From contig NZ_LRUB01000028.1 of NCBI RefSeq assembly GCF_001550065.1, positions 62,001 to 126,000 of the forward strand: a DNA stretch of 64,000 nt, in the 5' to 3' direction. Made by a program: the position numbers and the translations under genes. Under the pieces are notes generated by a model. That model made no database searches. It saw only the letters and a list, made by a program, of their open reading frames with translations, and was not told the DNA's origin. Below, one piece after another: positions 38,696 through 47,862 of this stretch. The stretch is from Kordiimonas lipolytica (GTDB lineage: Bacteria; Pseudomonadota; Alphaproteobacteria; Sphingomonadales; Kordiimonadaceae). Position 1 is the stretch's first letter, and every line of letters begins with the position of its first letter.

Positions 38696-39964
38696 TTATG
38701 CTGGCTGCCCTGCTTCGTCGCGCCGATCTGCATAAATCATCAAGGGACTCGACTTTCCTTCGACCACTTCACCATTGATGACGATCTCTTCGACACCCTC
38801 AAGGCTCGGCAAGTCGAACATGGTATCAAGAAGCGTGTCTTCCATGATGGAACGAAGGCCTCGTGCGCCAGTCTTGCGCTCGATGGCTTTCTTGGCGACA
38901 GCAAAGAGTGCGTCTTCAGAGAAAGTCAGCTTCACATCTTCCATGTCAAACAGGCACTGATACTGCTTGAGAAGCGCATTCTTCGGTTCGGACAGGATTT
39001 GCACCAGCGCATCCTCATCCAGATCCTCAAGCGTGGCAATCACAGGCAGGCGACCAACAAATTCCGGGATCAGGCCAAACTTCAGCAGATCCTCTGGCTC
39101 TGTTTCCTTGAACAGTTCCCCCGCGCTACGATCATCAGGTGAATTCACCGTCGCACCAAACCCGATAGACTTGCCCTGCAGGCGGGTGGCAATCACTTTA
39201 TCAAGACCGGCAAAGGCACCGCCACAGATAAACAGAATGTTTGTTGTGTCCACCTGCAGAAATTCCTGCTGTGGATGCTTGCGGCCACCCTGTGGCGGTA
39301 CGCTTGCAACCGTGCCTTCCATGATCTTCAGAAGGGCCTGCTGGACGCCTTCGCCCGACACATCACGCGTGATAGACGGGTTGTCAGACTTGCGGCTGAT
39401 CTTGTCGACTTCGTCAATATAGACAATGCCGCGCTGTGCGCGTTCGACATTATAGTCAGCAGACTGCAGGAGTTTCAGGATAATGTTTTCAACGTCCTCG
39501 CCCACGTAACCAGCTTCAGTCAGCGTGGTGGCATCAGCCATGGTGAATGGCACATCAAGAATGCGGGCCAGTGTCTGGGCCAGAAGCGTCTTACCGCAAC
39601 CGGTCGGACCAACCAGCAGAATATTCGACTTGGCCAGTTCAACTTCAGGAGCGTTGGAATTCGCATGATTGAGGCGCTTATAGTGGTTGTGTACGGCGAC
39701 CGAAAGCACCTTCTTTGCAGAGCCCTGGCCGATCACGTAATCGTTGAGCACCTCAAGAATCTCAAGCGGTGAAGGCACGCCGTCCGTACCCTTGGAAAGC
39801 GCACTTTTGCTCTCTTCCTTGATGATGTCGTTACACAGCTCTACGCACTCATCGCAAATAAAGACCGTAGGCCCCGCGATAAGCTTTCTGACCTCGTGCT
39901 GGCTCTTGCCGCAAAAGGAACAATAGAGCGTGTTTTTCGAATCGCTGTTACTCAAATCTGTCAC
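38696..39964 (-). CDS. clpX: ATP-dependent Clp protease ATP-binding subunit ClpX
   Basis: AAA+ unfoldase feeding ClpP. The start is taken as GTG 39964, giving 422 residues that begin [15 protein letters not shown], in line with the family; an ATG-started frame from 40027 adds 21 residues that are not ClpX-like. No strong ribosome site is seen at either. The zinc-binding domain has Cys15, 18, 37 and 40; Walker A is [13 protein letters not shown], Walker [11 protein letters not shown], and the RxxxE-type pore and sensor motifs follow. It lies downstream of clpP. Confidence 0.95.
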   Translation of the reverse strand: MTDLSNSDSKNTLYCSFCGKSQHEVRKLIAGPTVFICDECVELCNDIIKEESKSALSKGTDGVPSPLEILEVLNDYVIGQGSAKKVLSVAVHNHYKRLNHANSNAPEVELAKSNILLVGPTGCGKTLLAQTLARILDVPFTMADATTLTEAGYVGEDVENIILKLLQSADYNVERAQRGIVYIDEVDKISRKSDNPSITRDVSGEGVQQALLKIMEGTVASVPPQGGRKHPQQEFLQVDTTNILFICGGAFAGLDKVIATRLQGKSIGFGATVNSPDDRSAGELFKETEPEDLLKFGLIPEFVGRLPVIATLEDLDEDALVQILSEPKNALLKQYQCLFDMEDVKLTFSEDALFAVAKKAIERKTGARGLRSIMEDTLLDTMFDLPSLEGVEEIVINGEVVEGKSSPLMIYADRRDEAGQPA

Positions 39965-40054
39965 CGCTATAAACTCGTTTCTTACTATCGTAGACCGGTT
40001 AAAATGGCTCGTACACCCAAATTTCAAGAAATTTGCGGGATAATACGACCCTGC

Positions 40055-40684
40055 TTATTTCTCATCGGCCTCTTCGCGGCTGGTATACACATGATCGATC
40101 AAACCGAACTTCTTGGCTTCATTCGCATCCATGAAGTTGTCGCGATCCATCGCCGCTTCAATTTTGTCCAGCTTTTGGCCGGTATGTTTTACATATATAT
40201 TATTCAATCGTTCACGAAGCTTTAAAATCTCGCGCGCCTGAATTTCTATATCCGCAGCCTGGCCGCGGGCCCCGCCCGATGGCTGGTGAATCATGATACG
40301 GGCGTTCGGAAGCGCGTAACGCATACCGGGTTCGCCTGCCGCCAGCAAGAGAGACCCCATCGAGCAAGCCTGACCGATACAGATCGTCGCCACCTTCGGC
40401 TTGATATATTGCATCGTGTCATACATCGCGAGCCCGGAGGTCACGATGCCGCCCGGCGAATTGATATAGAAGGAAATATCCTTCTTTGGGTTTTCCGCCT
40501 CAAGGAACAGAAGTTGCGCAACGATCAGGCTAGAAATCTGGTCGTTCACTTCCCCCGTCAAAAAGATGATGCGCTCCTTGAGAAGCCGGGAATAAATATC
40601 ATACGACCGTTCACCCCTGTTGGTTTGCTCCACAACCATGGGGACGAGAGCATCTCTGATAGGGTCCATCAAATCATCGCGCAT
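40055..40684 (-). CDS. clpP: ATP-dependent Clp protease proteolytic subunit
   Basis: Barrel-shaped serine peptidase. 209 residues from the ATG preceded by GGAG (6-base spacing); the frame extends 21 codons upstream but is not family-like. ATG 40669 ([15 protein letters not shown]) is a second possibility. Catalytic Ser108 (QACSMG) and His133 (MIHQPSGG) are present. The conserved tig-clpP-clpX-lon order is kept. Confidence 0.97.
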   Translation of the reverse strand: MRDDLMDPIRDALVPMVVEQTNRGERSYDIYSRLLKERIIFLTGEVNDQISSLIVAQLLFLEAENPKKDISFYINSPGGIVTSGLAMYDTMQYIKPKVATICIGQACSMGSLLLAAGEPGMRYALPNARIMIHQPSGGARGQAADIEIQAREILKLRERLNNIYVKHTGQKLDKIEAAMDRDNFMDANEAKKFGLIDHVYTSREEADEK

Positions 40685-40873
40685 TAGGCACTCCAAATGT
40701 TGTACTGGGTGGCCCACGGACCTGCCTGAATATCTGACAGGCCGCATTTCAGGGCTTTTTGTTTCTATCTTTTGTGAAGCTGTAGCAAACCCAAGTCGGC
40801 TCGGGCAAGGAAATACGAAACACTTCCTGCAATTAGATAGGACTTCGGTAGATCAATTAAAGAGGGGTACAAA

Positions 40874-40896
40874 AAAAGGGGCCCGGAAGCCCCTTT
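40874..40896 (-). terminator. Terminator after tig
   Basis: AAAAGGGGC / GCCCCTTTT stem with a 5-base loop, followed on the minus strand by seven T. About 40 bases after the tig stop. Confidence 0.85.
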
Positions 40897-40934
40897 TCTA
40901 TCGGCACTGTATGCCGGTATTATTCATTATCAGC

Positions 40935-42497
40935 CTATTTCTTGGCAGCTGGCTTTTTCGCAGCAGCTTTCTTAGGCGCAGCCTTCTTTGCTGGAGCTTT
41001 TTTCGCTGCCGCTTTTTTAGGTTCGGCCTTCTTCTCTGCGTCGTCTTTTTTTGCGGCAGCCTTTTTAGGTGCAGCTTTCTTCGCAGGCGCTTTTTTCGCA
41101 GCAGCTTTCTTCTTAGGAGCAGCCTTCTTGCCCTTGGCAGGGTTGGCTTCTTCTTCGTCGATTGCGCGAACAGCAGCTTCCAGCTCGTCACGGGAAACTG
41201 TCTTTTCCGTCACGTCAGCCATTTCGAGAACGAAATCTACGACTTTCTCTTCAAAGATCGGAGCACGCAGCTGAGCGCGGGCTTCTTCGTTCTTCTGGTA
41301 GAATTCGAAGACCTGAGCTTCTTGACCCGGGAAGCGACGCGCTTCCTCGATGATCTTGCGGTTCACTTCTTCCTGGTTGACCTGGATGTTGTTTTTCACA
41401 CCCAGTTCGGAAAGCAGCAGACCAAGGCGCACGCGGCGCTCTGCAATTGCACGGAACTCAGCAGCTTCTGCTTCGTCTTCGGGGCCTTCCTGGCCTTCGA
41501 AGTCTTCAGCCTTGGCTTCACCGCTCATCACGGCATCACGCTTGATCTGTTCCCAGATCTGGCGGAATTCCATGTCAACCATGCCGGCTGGCACATCAAA
41601 GCTGTATTCGTCAGCCAGCGCATCCAGCAGGCCACGCTTCATATGAGCGCGTGTCAGGCTGTTGTTGTCAGCTTCCAGTTGGCCTTTCACAGACTCTTTG
41701 AGAGACGCGAGGTCTTCAAAGCCCATGTTTTTGGCCATGTCTTCATCAACCTTGGCTTCAGCAGGCTTGCGGACTTCTTTCACCGTTACGGCGAACTCAG
41801 CTTCTTTGCCGGCAAGGTCATCCGCCTGATACTGCTCAGGGAAGGTAACTTTTACGGTCTTCTCGTCGCCTGCTTTGGAACCAATCAGTTGGTCTTCAAA
41901 GCCTGGGATAAACATGCCGGAGCCCAGCTCAAGCTGGAAGTCTTCGCCCTTACCGCCGTCGAATTCAACACCGTCGATGGAACCAACATAGTCGATCAGG
42001 ACAGCGTCGCCTTCAGCAGCCTTGGTGGTTTTCGCAGCTTTCTTGAAAGTCTTCTGTTGGGCAGCGATCTTCTCGCAGAATTCTTCAACTGTTTTGTCGT
42101 CAACTTCTGCAACCCAACGCTCAAGCGCTGGCGCTTTAAAGTCGTCGACAGAAATTTCAGGAAGAATCTCAACCTTCAGCGTGTACTCAAGGTCCTTACC
42201 GTCTTCATATTCGTCCATGTCCACTTCTGGACGGGTCGCCGGGCGGATATTCTTGTCTTCAAAGAGCTTGGCAGACGTTTCCTGCATGGTCTCGGAGAGA
42301 ACCTGCCCTTTAGCGCGCTCACCATGCATACGCTTCAGAAGCGACAGTGGAGCTTTACCAGGGCGGAAACCCTTGATTTTTGCAGTGGCACGGAATTCGT
42401 CCAGGATCGCGTCCAAACGGTCGTCCAGCTCTTTCGCTGCCACGACAATCTTATACTCGCGCTTCAGTCCTTCATTCAGCAGTTCTTCGATCTGCAT
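40935..42497 (-). CDS. tig: Trigger factor with long Lys/Ala-rich C-terminal tail
   Basis: Ribosome-bound chaperone with a peptidyl-prolyl isomerase domain. 520 residues, against about 430 in E. coli. The ribosome-docking motif GFRPGKAP (about residues 43-50) is intact, the FKBP-like domain spans about 160-245 (DYVGSIDGVEFDGG), and the chaperone arms follow to about 445. Residues 452-520 are a tail of Lys, Ala and Pro containing the 19-residue module [19 protein letters not shown] twice (463-481 and 494-512). The same module is in RpsB. The extra charge could tighten ribosome or RNA contact; this is inference. Confidence 0.95.
   Translation of the reverse strand: MQIEELLNEGLKREYKIVVAAKELDDRLDAILDEFRATAKIKGFRPGKAPLSLLKRMHGERAKGQVLSETMQETSAKLFEDKNIRPATRPEVDMDEYEDGKDLEYTLKVEILPEISVDDFKAPALERWVAEVDDKTVEEFCEKIAAQQKTFKKAAKTTKAAEGDAVLIDYVGSIDGVEFDGGKGEDFQLELGSGMFIPGFEDQLIGSKAGDEKTVKVTFPEQYQADDLAGKEAEFAVTVKEVRKPAEAKVDEDMAKNMGFEDLASLKESVKGQLEADNNSLTRAHMKRGLLDALADEYSFDVPAGMVDMEFRQIWEQIKRDAVMSGEAKAEDFEGQEGPEDEAEAAEFRAIAERRVRLGLLLSELGVKNNIQVNQEEVNRKIIEEARRFPGQEAQVFEFYQKNEEARAQLRAPIFEEKVVDFVLEMADVTEKTVSRDELEAAVRAIDEEEANPAKGKKAAPKKKAAAKKAPAKKAAPKKAAAKKDDAEKKAEPKKAAAKKAPAKKAAPKKAAAKKPAAKK
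40962..41018 (-). repeat. Lys/Ala module in the Tig tail, second copy
   Basis: Encodes Tig residues 494-512, identical in protein sequence to residues 463-481 and to RpsB 272-290. Confidence 0.85.
41055..41111 (-). repeat. Lys/Ala module in the Tig tail, first copy
   Basis: Encodes Tig residues 463-481. Separated from the second copy by a short acidic-basic linker (DDAEKKAEP within it). Third instance is in rpsB at 3173-3229. Confidence 0.85.
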
Positions 42498-42546
42498 GGG
42501 TCTTCCAACTCTCTTTTTCTTTTACCAAACAGGGTTTTCCGGAAGG

Positions 42547-42631
42547 TGGTGCGGGCGGAGGGACTTGAACCCCCACGTCCGAAGACACCAGAACCTAAAT
42601 CTGGCGCGTCTACCAATTTCGCCACGCCCGC
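42547..42631 (-). tRNA. tRNA-Leu(TAG)
   Basis: 85 bases with encoded CCA and a long variable arm (TGTCTTCGGACG region), as expected for class II tRNA. The acceptor is GCGGGCG / CGCCCGC, the anticodon stem CCAGA / TCTGG holds the loop TTTAGGT with TAG. It lies upstream of tig on the same strand. Confidence 0.97.
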
Positions 42632-42763
42632 GTTACCTTCGGAAACACTAGAAAAACCGCGCGGCGCGCGACCTGTCCGGTTTCATTAAAACGTGAATTT
42701 GACGGGCTTATAACAGGCGCACTGCGGAGTACAAGTATTTTTGTACTTCGAGCCCAATTTTTC

Positions 42764-44257
42764 CTAGAGCAAAACTTGCGGCAAAGTCCTGACAAGGTCT
42801 GAAGCAATCAGCCCCCTGCCCGCTTTCATTGCGGCCTCGCCATGTAGCCAGACACCGGCTGAAGCAGCCTCAAACGGTGGCATGCCTTGTGCCATCAATC
42901 CGGCAATCACGCCGGAAAGCACATCCCCGGTGCCCGCGACCGACAACCAAGCCGGCGCATTCGCGGCAATTGAAACCCGCCCATCAGGTGCGGCTACAAT
43001 GGTAGACACACCCTTCAGCACAATCAGGCATTTTGATGAAACAGCTGCTGATCTGGCTGCGGATATCTTGTTGGCTTCTTTCGACAGCCCAGGGAACAGG
43101 CGCGCAAATTCGCCCTCGTGGGGGGTTAGCACCACGTCGTCTGTCCCTTCCTGCGCGAATATATCCAGCCGCCCTACAAGGCTCGTCAACGCATCAGCGT
43201 CCAGCACCATTGCCTTGTCGCGGCGGGCTACATCATGAACAAGCTCAGCAGTTTTCTCCCCAACCCCGGCACCCGGCCCAAGCAATATGGTGTTAATGCG
43301 GGTATCGGCCATGATCCCCAGGAAACCAAACGCACTGTCGAAGCGTCGCACCATGACATCAGTCAGTGCTGTCGCCTGAATACTATATGTTTCGCTTGGG
43401 GCAGCCAGCGTTACCAGCCCGGCCCCCACTCTCAAACCAGCCGTTGCCGCCAACCGGCAGGCGCCCAATGTCGGTTCTTTGCCGCCCAGCACCAGCAGGT
43501 GGCCCCGACGATACTTATGCGTCTCAGGCCCGGGAAACGGGTAATGTCCGCCCCAAAGCGAAGGCGTGTTTTCAAAGAGCGTTGGTTTGATCTCTTCAAA
43601 GCAGCGGCTCGAAATACCGATATCAACAGCGTGGATGTGCTCCACACCGCCACATAGGAAACGTCCGGGTGCTACCAAGTGCCCAGGCTTTCTGGTGAAG
43701 AATGTCACCGTCATATCGGCCTGAAAGCATGGCCCGGTGGGCAAGCCCGAATCGCCGTCCAAACCGCTTGGGATATCCACTGCGACGCGGAACGCATCTA
43801 ATTCGTTCACAGCTTCGATTAAATCGGCAATGTCGCCCTCAATGGCTCGGGTCAGCCCGGTACCAAAAAGGGCGTCCACTATGACCGTCGCCCCGTTCAG
43901 GCGAGCAAGGTCAATGGGGCCAACACCCCCCTGCCAACGCCGCGCCATGATGGCTGCGTCACCTTTCAACTCACGTGTCTCAACCGACATCATCACCCGA
44001 ACGGGATAGCCCCATTCTTCCAGATAGCGCGCCGCAACGAAGCCATCGCCGCCATTGTTGCCGGGGCCGCAAAGGATCAATATCTCACCACCCGCCTCAA
44101 GCGGTGTGCCAATATAATCAACGATCACTTCGGCAACAGCCTTGCCGGCAGCCTCCATCAATGTGAGGCCGTTTGTACCGTTTTTCAGAGCCCATGCATC
44201 AGCCTGCCTGGACTCTTCCGGCGTCAAAAGGATGTGGGTGTTGCCACTGGTCTGCAC
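42764..44257 (-). CDS. nnr: Bifunctional NAD(P)H-hydrate epimerase / ADP-dependent dehydratase
   Basis: Repairs hydrated NADH and NADPH. 497 residues in the fused form: an N-terminal YjeF_N epimerase domain (about 1-215, with ILCGPGNNGGDGFVAAR and VDALFGTGL) and a C-terminal ribokinase-like dehydratase (about 225-497, with LTPHEGEFARL and the nucleotide-site AGTGDVLSGVIAG). Both catalytic regions look intact. It lies between tRNA-His and tRNA-Leu; in many alphaproteobacteria this gene sits next to glnB, as here. Confidence 0.95.
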   Translation of the reverse strand: MQTSGNTHILLTPEESRQADAWALKNGTNGLTLMEAAGKAVAEVIVDYIGTPLEAGGEILILCGPGNNGGDGFVAARYLEEWGYPVRVMMSVETRELKGDAAIMARRWQGGVGPIDLARLNGATVIVDALFGTGLTRAIEGDIADLIEAVNELDAFRVAVDIPSGLDGDSGLPTGPCFQADMTVTFFTRKPGHLVAPGRFLCGGVEHIHAVDIGISSRCFEEIKPTLFENTPSLWGGHYPFPGPETHKYRRGHLLVLGGKEPTLGACRLAATAGLRVGAGLVTLAAPSETYSIQATALTDVMVRRFDSAFGFLGIMADTRINTILLGPGAGVGEKTAELVHDVARRDKAMVLDADALTSLVGRLDIFAQEGTDDVVLTPHEGEFARLFPGLSKEANKISAARSAAVSSKCLIVLKGVSTIVAAPDGRVSIAANAPAWLSVAGTGDVLSGVIAGLMAQGMPPFEAASAGVWLHGEAAMKAGRGLIASDLVRTLPQVLL

Positions 44258-44304
44258 TGTCTTAAGCTCCCCCTCAGGAATCGACGCAGTGTAGCAAAAG
44301 AAAA

Positions 44305-44322
44305 AAGCCCCGGAAGGGGCTT
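44305..44322 (-). terminator. Terminator after tRNA-His
   Basis: AAGCCCC / GGGGCTT stem with a GGAA-type tetraloop and a run of T on the minus strand, 20 bases downstream of the tRNA. Confidence 0.85.
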
Positions 44323-44341
44323 ATTCAAAAAAACTTCAGAG

Positions 44342-44419
44342 TGGGGCGAGTGACCGGATTTGAACCGGCGACATCCAGTACCACAAACTGGCGCTCTAAC
44401 CAACTGAGCTACACCCGCC
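44342..44419 (-). tRNA. tRNA-His(GTG)
   Basis: 78 bases counting the encoded G(-1) and CCA. The acceptor GCGGGTG / CACTCGC is followed by discriminator C, which pairs with G(-1), the identity element of tRNA-His. The anticodon loop TTGTGGT carries GTG. Confidence 0.97.
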
Positions 44420-44603
44420 ATCTCTGAATGTGGCGCTTGTTTATGCGCAAGACTTCAAGTCGTCAAGTCCGAAGTTTGCCATTTTTTTTGCCCCCTTACA
44501 AATTCATGTTTTTCCGACCTTTCCGAATAGTGACCAAAGCTCGTGCAATTGCACAATAATTAGGCACTCCAGCGCACAAAGAACGGTCAACCCTTTTGAC
44601 TGA

Positions 44604-45032
<429 letters not shown>

Positions 45033-45121
45033 GCACAGGCCGCCCTGCTCCGCAGCGCAGCCAAACATTCATCCGGGCGGGAACCCCGGAACATACACAG
45101 TCGTTTAATTCGAAGGGAAAA

Positions 45122-46552
45122 ATGGAAATGTCCAATTATACCGATCTGAGTGTTGAAGACTTTCTCGCTCTGGTAAAAGAGAAAGGCGCAGAATGGATCG
45201 ATCTGCGTTTTACGGACCCAAAAGGCAAATGGCAGCACCTTACCATGGCTGCAGATGTTGTTGACGAAGACATGATCAGCGAAGGCTTCATGTTCGACGG
45301 CTCCTCTATTTCTGGTTGGAAAGCGATCAACGAGTCCGACATGATCCTGAAGCCGGACCTTTCCCGTGTTACCTTCGACCCATTTACGGCCGACGTAACA
45401 GCGATTGTCTTCTGTGACATTCTTGAGCCTGCAACTGGCCAGCCTTACGACCGTGACCCACGCTCGATCGCCAAAAAGGCGGAAGCCTATGTGAAGTTCG
45501 CGGGCGTTGGCGACACAGCGTTCTTTGGCCCAGAGCCAGAGTTCTTCGTTTTCGACGACGTAAAGTTCAACAGCGGCTACCGTGGTGCCATGTATTCCAT
45601 CGATGATGTCGAAGGCCCCTACAACAGCGACAAGGCTTTCGAAGAAGGCAACTATGGTCACCGCCCAGCCGTAAAAGGCGGCTACTTCCCAGTGGCGCCG
45701 GTTGACAGCTGTGTCGACCTCCGCGGCGAAATGGTAAAAGTTGCCAAGGAAATGGGCCTGAAAATGGACAAGCACCACCACGAAGTGGCCGCTTCCCAGC
45801 ACGAACTCGGCATGATGTTCTCCACTCTTGTGGACACAGCCGACAACGTACAGGTTTACAAGTATGCGGTGCACCAGGTTGCGCACACTTACGGCAAGAC
45901 CGCGACCTTCATGCCAAAGCCGGTTGCTCAGGACAACGGCTCGGGTATGCACGTGCACCAGTCCATCTGGAAAGACGGCAAACCGCTGTTCGCAGGCTCT
46001 GGTTACGCGGACCTGTCTGAAACCGCTCTCTATTATATCGGCGGTATCATCAAGCATGCCAAGGCGATCAACGCCTTCTCAAACCCGTCCACCAACAGCT
46101 ACAAGCGTCTGGTGCCAGGCTTTGAGGCACCTGTTCTCCTGGCTTACTCAGCACGCAACCGTTCGGCGTCCTGTCGTATTCCATACGGCACCAGCCCGAA
46201 AGCCAAGCGTGTTGAAATCCGCTTCCCTGATGCGACTGCAAACCCATACCTTGCGTTCGCAGCCATGCTGATGGCTGGCCTTGACGGTATCGAGAACAAA
46301 ATTCACCCAGGCGATGCAATGGATAAAGACCTTTATGCACTGCCTGCGGAAGAACTGCTCGGCGTTCCAACAGTTGCAAGCTCGCTTCGCGAAGCCCTGG
46401 AAGCTCTCAATAACGACCGCGAGTTCCTCAAAAAGGGCGATGTGTTCACCGATGACCAGATCAGCGCTTACATTGAGCTGAAGATGGAAGAAGTGAACCG
46501 TCTTGAGCTGGCGCCACATCCGGTTGAATTCGAGATGTACTACAGCTCGTAA
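45122..46552 (+). CDS. glnA: Glutamine synthetase, type I
   Basis: Dodecameric enzyme making glutamine from glutamate, ammonia and ATP. 476 residues from the ATG with AAGGGA upstream; Met3 (MSNYTDLS) is the alternative and may be nearer the family start. Visible: [41 protein letters not shown], the [10 protein letters not shown] segment and the adenylylation site Tyr405 in [10 protein letters not shown], so activity is probably controlled by GlnE. Second gene of the glnBA unit, 89 bases after glnB. Confidence 0.98.
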   Translation: MEMSNYTDLSVEDFLALVKEKGAEWIDLRFTDPKGKWQHLTMAADVVDEDMISEGFMFDGSSISGWKAINESDMILKPDLSRVTFDPFTADVTAIVFCDILEPATGQPYDRDPRSIAKKAEAYVKFAGVGDTAFFGPEPEFFVFDDVKFNSGYRGAMYSIDDVEGPYNSDKAFEEGNYGHRPAVKGGYFPVAPVDSCVDLRGEMVKVAKEMGLKMDKHHHEVAASQHELGMMFSTLVDTADNVQVYKYAVHQVAHTYGKTATFMPKPVAQDNGSGMHVHQSIWKDGKPLFAGSGYADLSETALYYIGGIIKHAKAINAFSNPSTNSYKRLVPGFEAPVLLAYSARNRSASCRIPYGTSPKAKRVEIRFPDATANPYLAFAAMLMAGLDGIENKIHPGDAMDKDLYALPAEELLGVPTVASSLREALEALNNDREFLKKGDVFTDDQISAYIELKMEEVNRLELAPHPVEFEMYYSS

Positions 46553-46573
46553 TTCCAAAGACAAATATGTTGG

Positions 46574-46601
46574 AAAAGGGGGCCTAAGCGCCCCCTTTTT
46601 T
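46574..46601 (+). terminator. Terminator after glnA
   Basis: AAAAGGGGGC paired with GCGCCCCCTTTTT around a short loop, followed by T. 22 bases after the glnA stop. Confidence 0.9.
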
Positions 46602-46724
46602 GTTGTGCGCCGAATATTTTTATAGATTTGTAGTTGTTTACGTTTTAACAACCCGGTGCCTTTAAGGTCGGTCGTAAGCCAACTCGTGTTTTCATCGCGC
46701 AAGGAAAAATCAGGCAGCCATCCG

Positions 46725-47261
46725 ATGCAAATTGAATACACCAAAGAACAAACGGCCCTTCGCCCGCTTCTCGCAAGCGCAAACATCCATCCTGAAACCT
46801 TTCTGGCCACGGACTATCTCAATCACTACAACGAGATTGTCATGCTTCTGGAAATGGTACCGGATATGCCTGAGCTGGCTGAAGATGCTTTTGACTGGGC
46901 ACCAAAGAGCTATATCCAGCATTTTGAAGACAGTGGCTTTCAGGCAAAAGACCTCGCCATAGAAGCCTATGATATGGCTCCCGAAGTACTCAAAGCCCCC
47001 TTTGAGGGCATTTGCGCAGAATTGGACTCCCTGATCACATCAACCCTGAACGGGCTTAAGGCCACAAATGTTGTGGAACGCGGCTTTACACCGCAAGCTC
47101 AACAGCTTATCCGCATGCGAATTGAAGCTGTTCAGGAACTGTTGATGAAATTGAACCAAATTATCCACGGGAAATGGGTCGCGGAAGACCAGCCTGATGT
47201 CGAAGAAAAAACCGACGAAAGCGCTCAGACGCAGGAAGATATCGACAAGCTGTTCGATTAG
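46725..47261 (+). CDS. Conserved-looking helical protein ending in a FliM/CheZ-like peptide
   Basis: No named family recognised. 178 residues from ATG 46725; a GTG at 46656 would add 23 residues without protein-like character. The body is acidic and largely helical (LNHYNEIVMLLEMVPDMPEL, QLIRMRIEAVQELLMKLNQI). After residue 155 there is a disordered Asp/Glu/Thr-rich linker and the final ten residues TQEDIDKLFD. That end resembles the LSQDEIDALL peptide of FliM and the last residues of CheZ, both of which bind CheY-type receiver domains. No flagellar or chemotaxis gene is nearby. Single gene between the glnA terminator and an opposing small gene. Confidence 0.7.
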   Translation: MQIEYTKEQTALRPLLASANIHPETFLATDYLNHYNEIVMLLEMVPDMPELAEDAFDWAPKSYIQHFEDSGFQAKDLAIEAYDMAPEVLKAPFEGICAELDSLITSTLNGLKATNVVERGFTPQAQQLIRMRIEAVQELLMKLNQIIHGKWVAEDQPDVEEKTDESAQTQEDIDKLFD

Positions 47262-47387
47262 GTCGACTATCAAAACTGACGGCAATCGGCTACGCGTCAC
47301 TTCGCTGCGCCTTCACCACCAATTCAACAAAAGCTGTTGCTAACCCCCAAGCTCAAGGGGCAACCAAGGCAATTCAAACGCTGCGCG

Positions 47388-47651
47388 TCACGCCGCTGGT
47401 TTGAAATCCTCACCATCTTGCAGCACAGCGATAGAGACGATTTTCTTCAAGTCTGGTCGCCCCTCCCTTGCCAAACTGACAAGAGGATAGCTGCTTGACC
47501 CTACTTTGCTAATCCGCTCAACCACCCAAACGGATGCGCGGCTATGCTGGTGCTGAAAACGATCACCGATCGTCACCTCAGACAGTGATTCTCCGGTCGG
47601 TGCCGGGCTAAACATCCAATTAAACAAGCCTTTTCGACTTTGACTGGCCAT
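47388..47651 (-). CDS. Small conserved-type protein, function unknown
   Basis: 87 residues from the ATG with GGAG 7 bases upstream (the frame itself extends to 47675). Begins MASQSRKGLFNWMFSP; the middle reads VTIGDRFQH, then SVWVVERISKVG and YPLVSLAREGRPDLKKIVSIAVL, which looks like a small beta-rich fold. Short proteins with a GDRF...WxVE...LKKxVxxxxL pattern recur in alphaproteobacteria as far as I remember, but I have no function. It is divergent from parE across a 211-base gap with a palindrome. Confidence 0.65.
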   Translation of the reverse strand: MASQSRKGLFNWMFSPAPTGESLSEVTIGDRFQHQHSRASVWVVERISKVGSSSYPLVSLAREGRPDLKKIVSIAVLQDGEDFKPAA

Positions 47652-47765
47652 TCGCTCTCTCCAAAAGGCACACATGCACCCATAAAAGGTACCAACAAGG
47701 CCTTAAATAAGTTTTAAGCCAGTATGAAACTTACAAGAAGAAAACAGAAATGCCCACTATATTTT

Positions 47766-47785
47766 CTAATTTTTGTGAAAATTAG
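47766..47785. repeat. Perfect inverted repeat between the small gene and parE
   Basis: CTAATTTT / AAAATTAG with a 4-base centre, in the 211-base divergent intergenic region. It could be an operator or a cruciform-like element; no T-run makes it a good terminator. Confidence 0.5.
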
Positions 47786-47862
47786 CACAATATGTTGTAT
47801 CGCTTGACGCCGCGTCATCCCTGGTTTACGCCGTTATCTGGACCAGTTTATAGGGTGGGGTT

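Noticed and set aside
40620..42689. 689-codon open frame antisense to tig
   Set aside because: Shadow of tig caused by its codon composition; no domain, and low-complexity Phe/Leu-rich translation of the Lys/Ala tail.
44224..44421. 65-codon frame over tRNA-His
   Set aside because: A well-known spurious type of translation produced by tRNA sequence.
44542..44553. Palindrome GTGCAATTGCAC upstream of glnB considered as an NtrC site
   Set aside because: The half-sites are in the opposite orientation to the GCAC...GTGC arrangement of NtrC sites.
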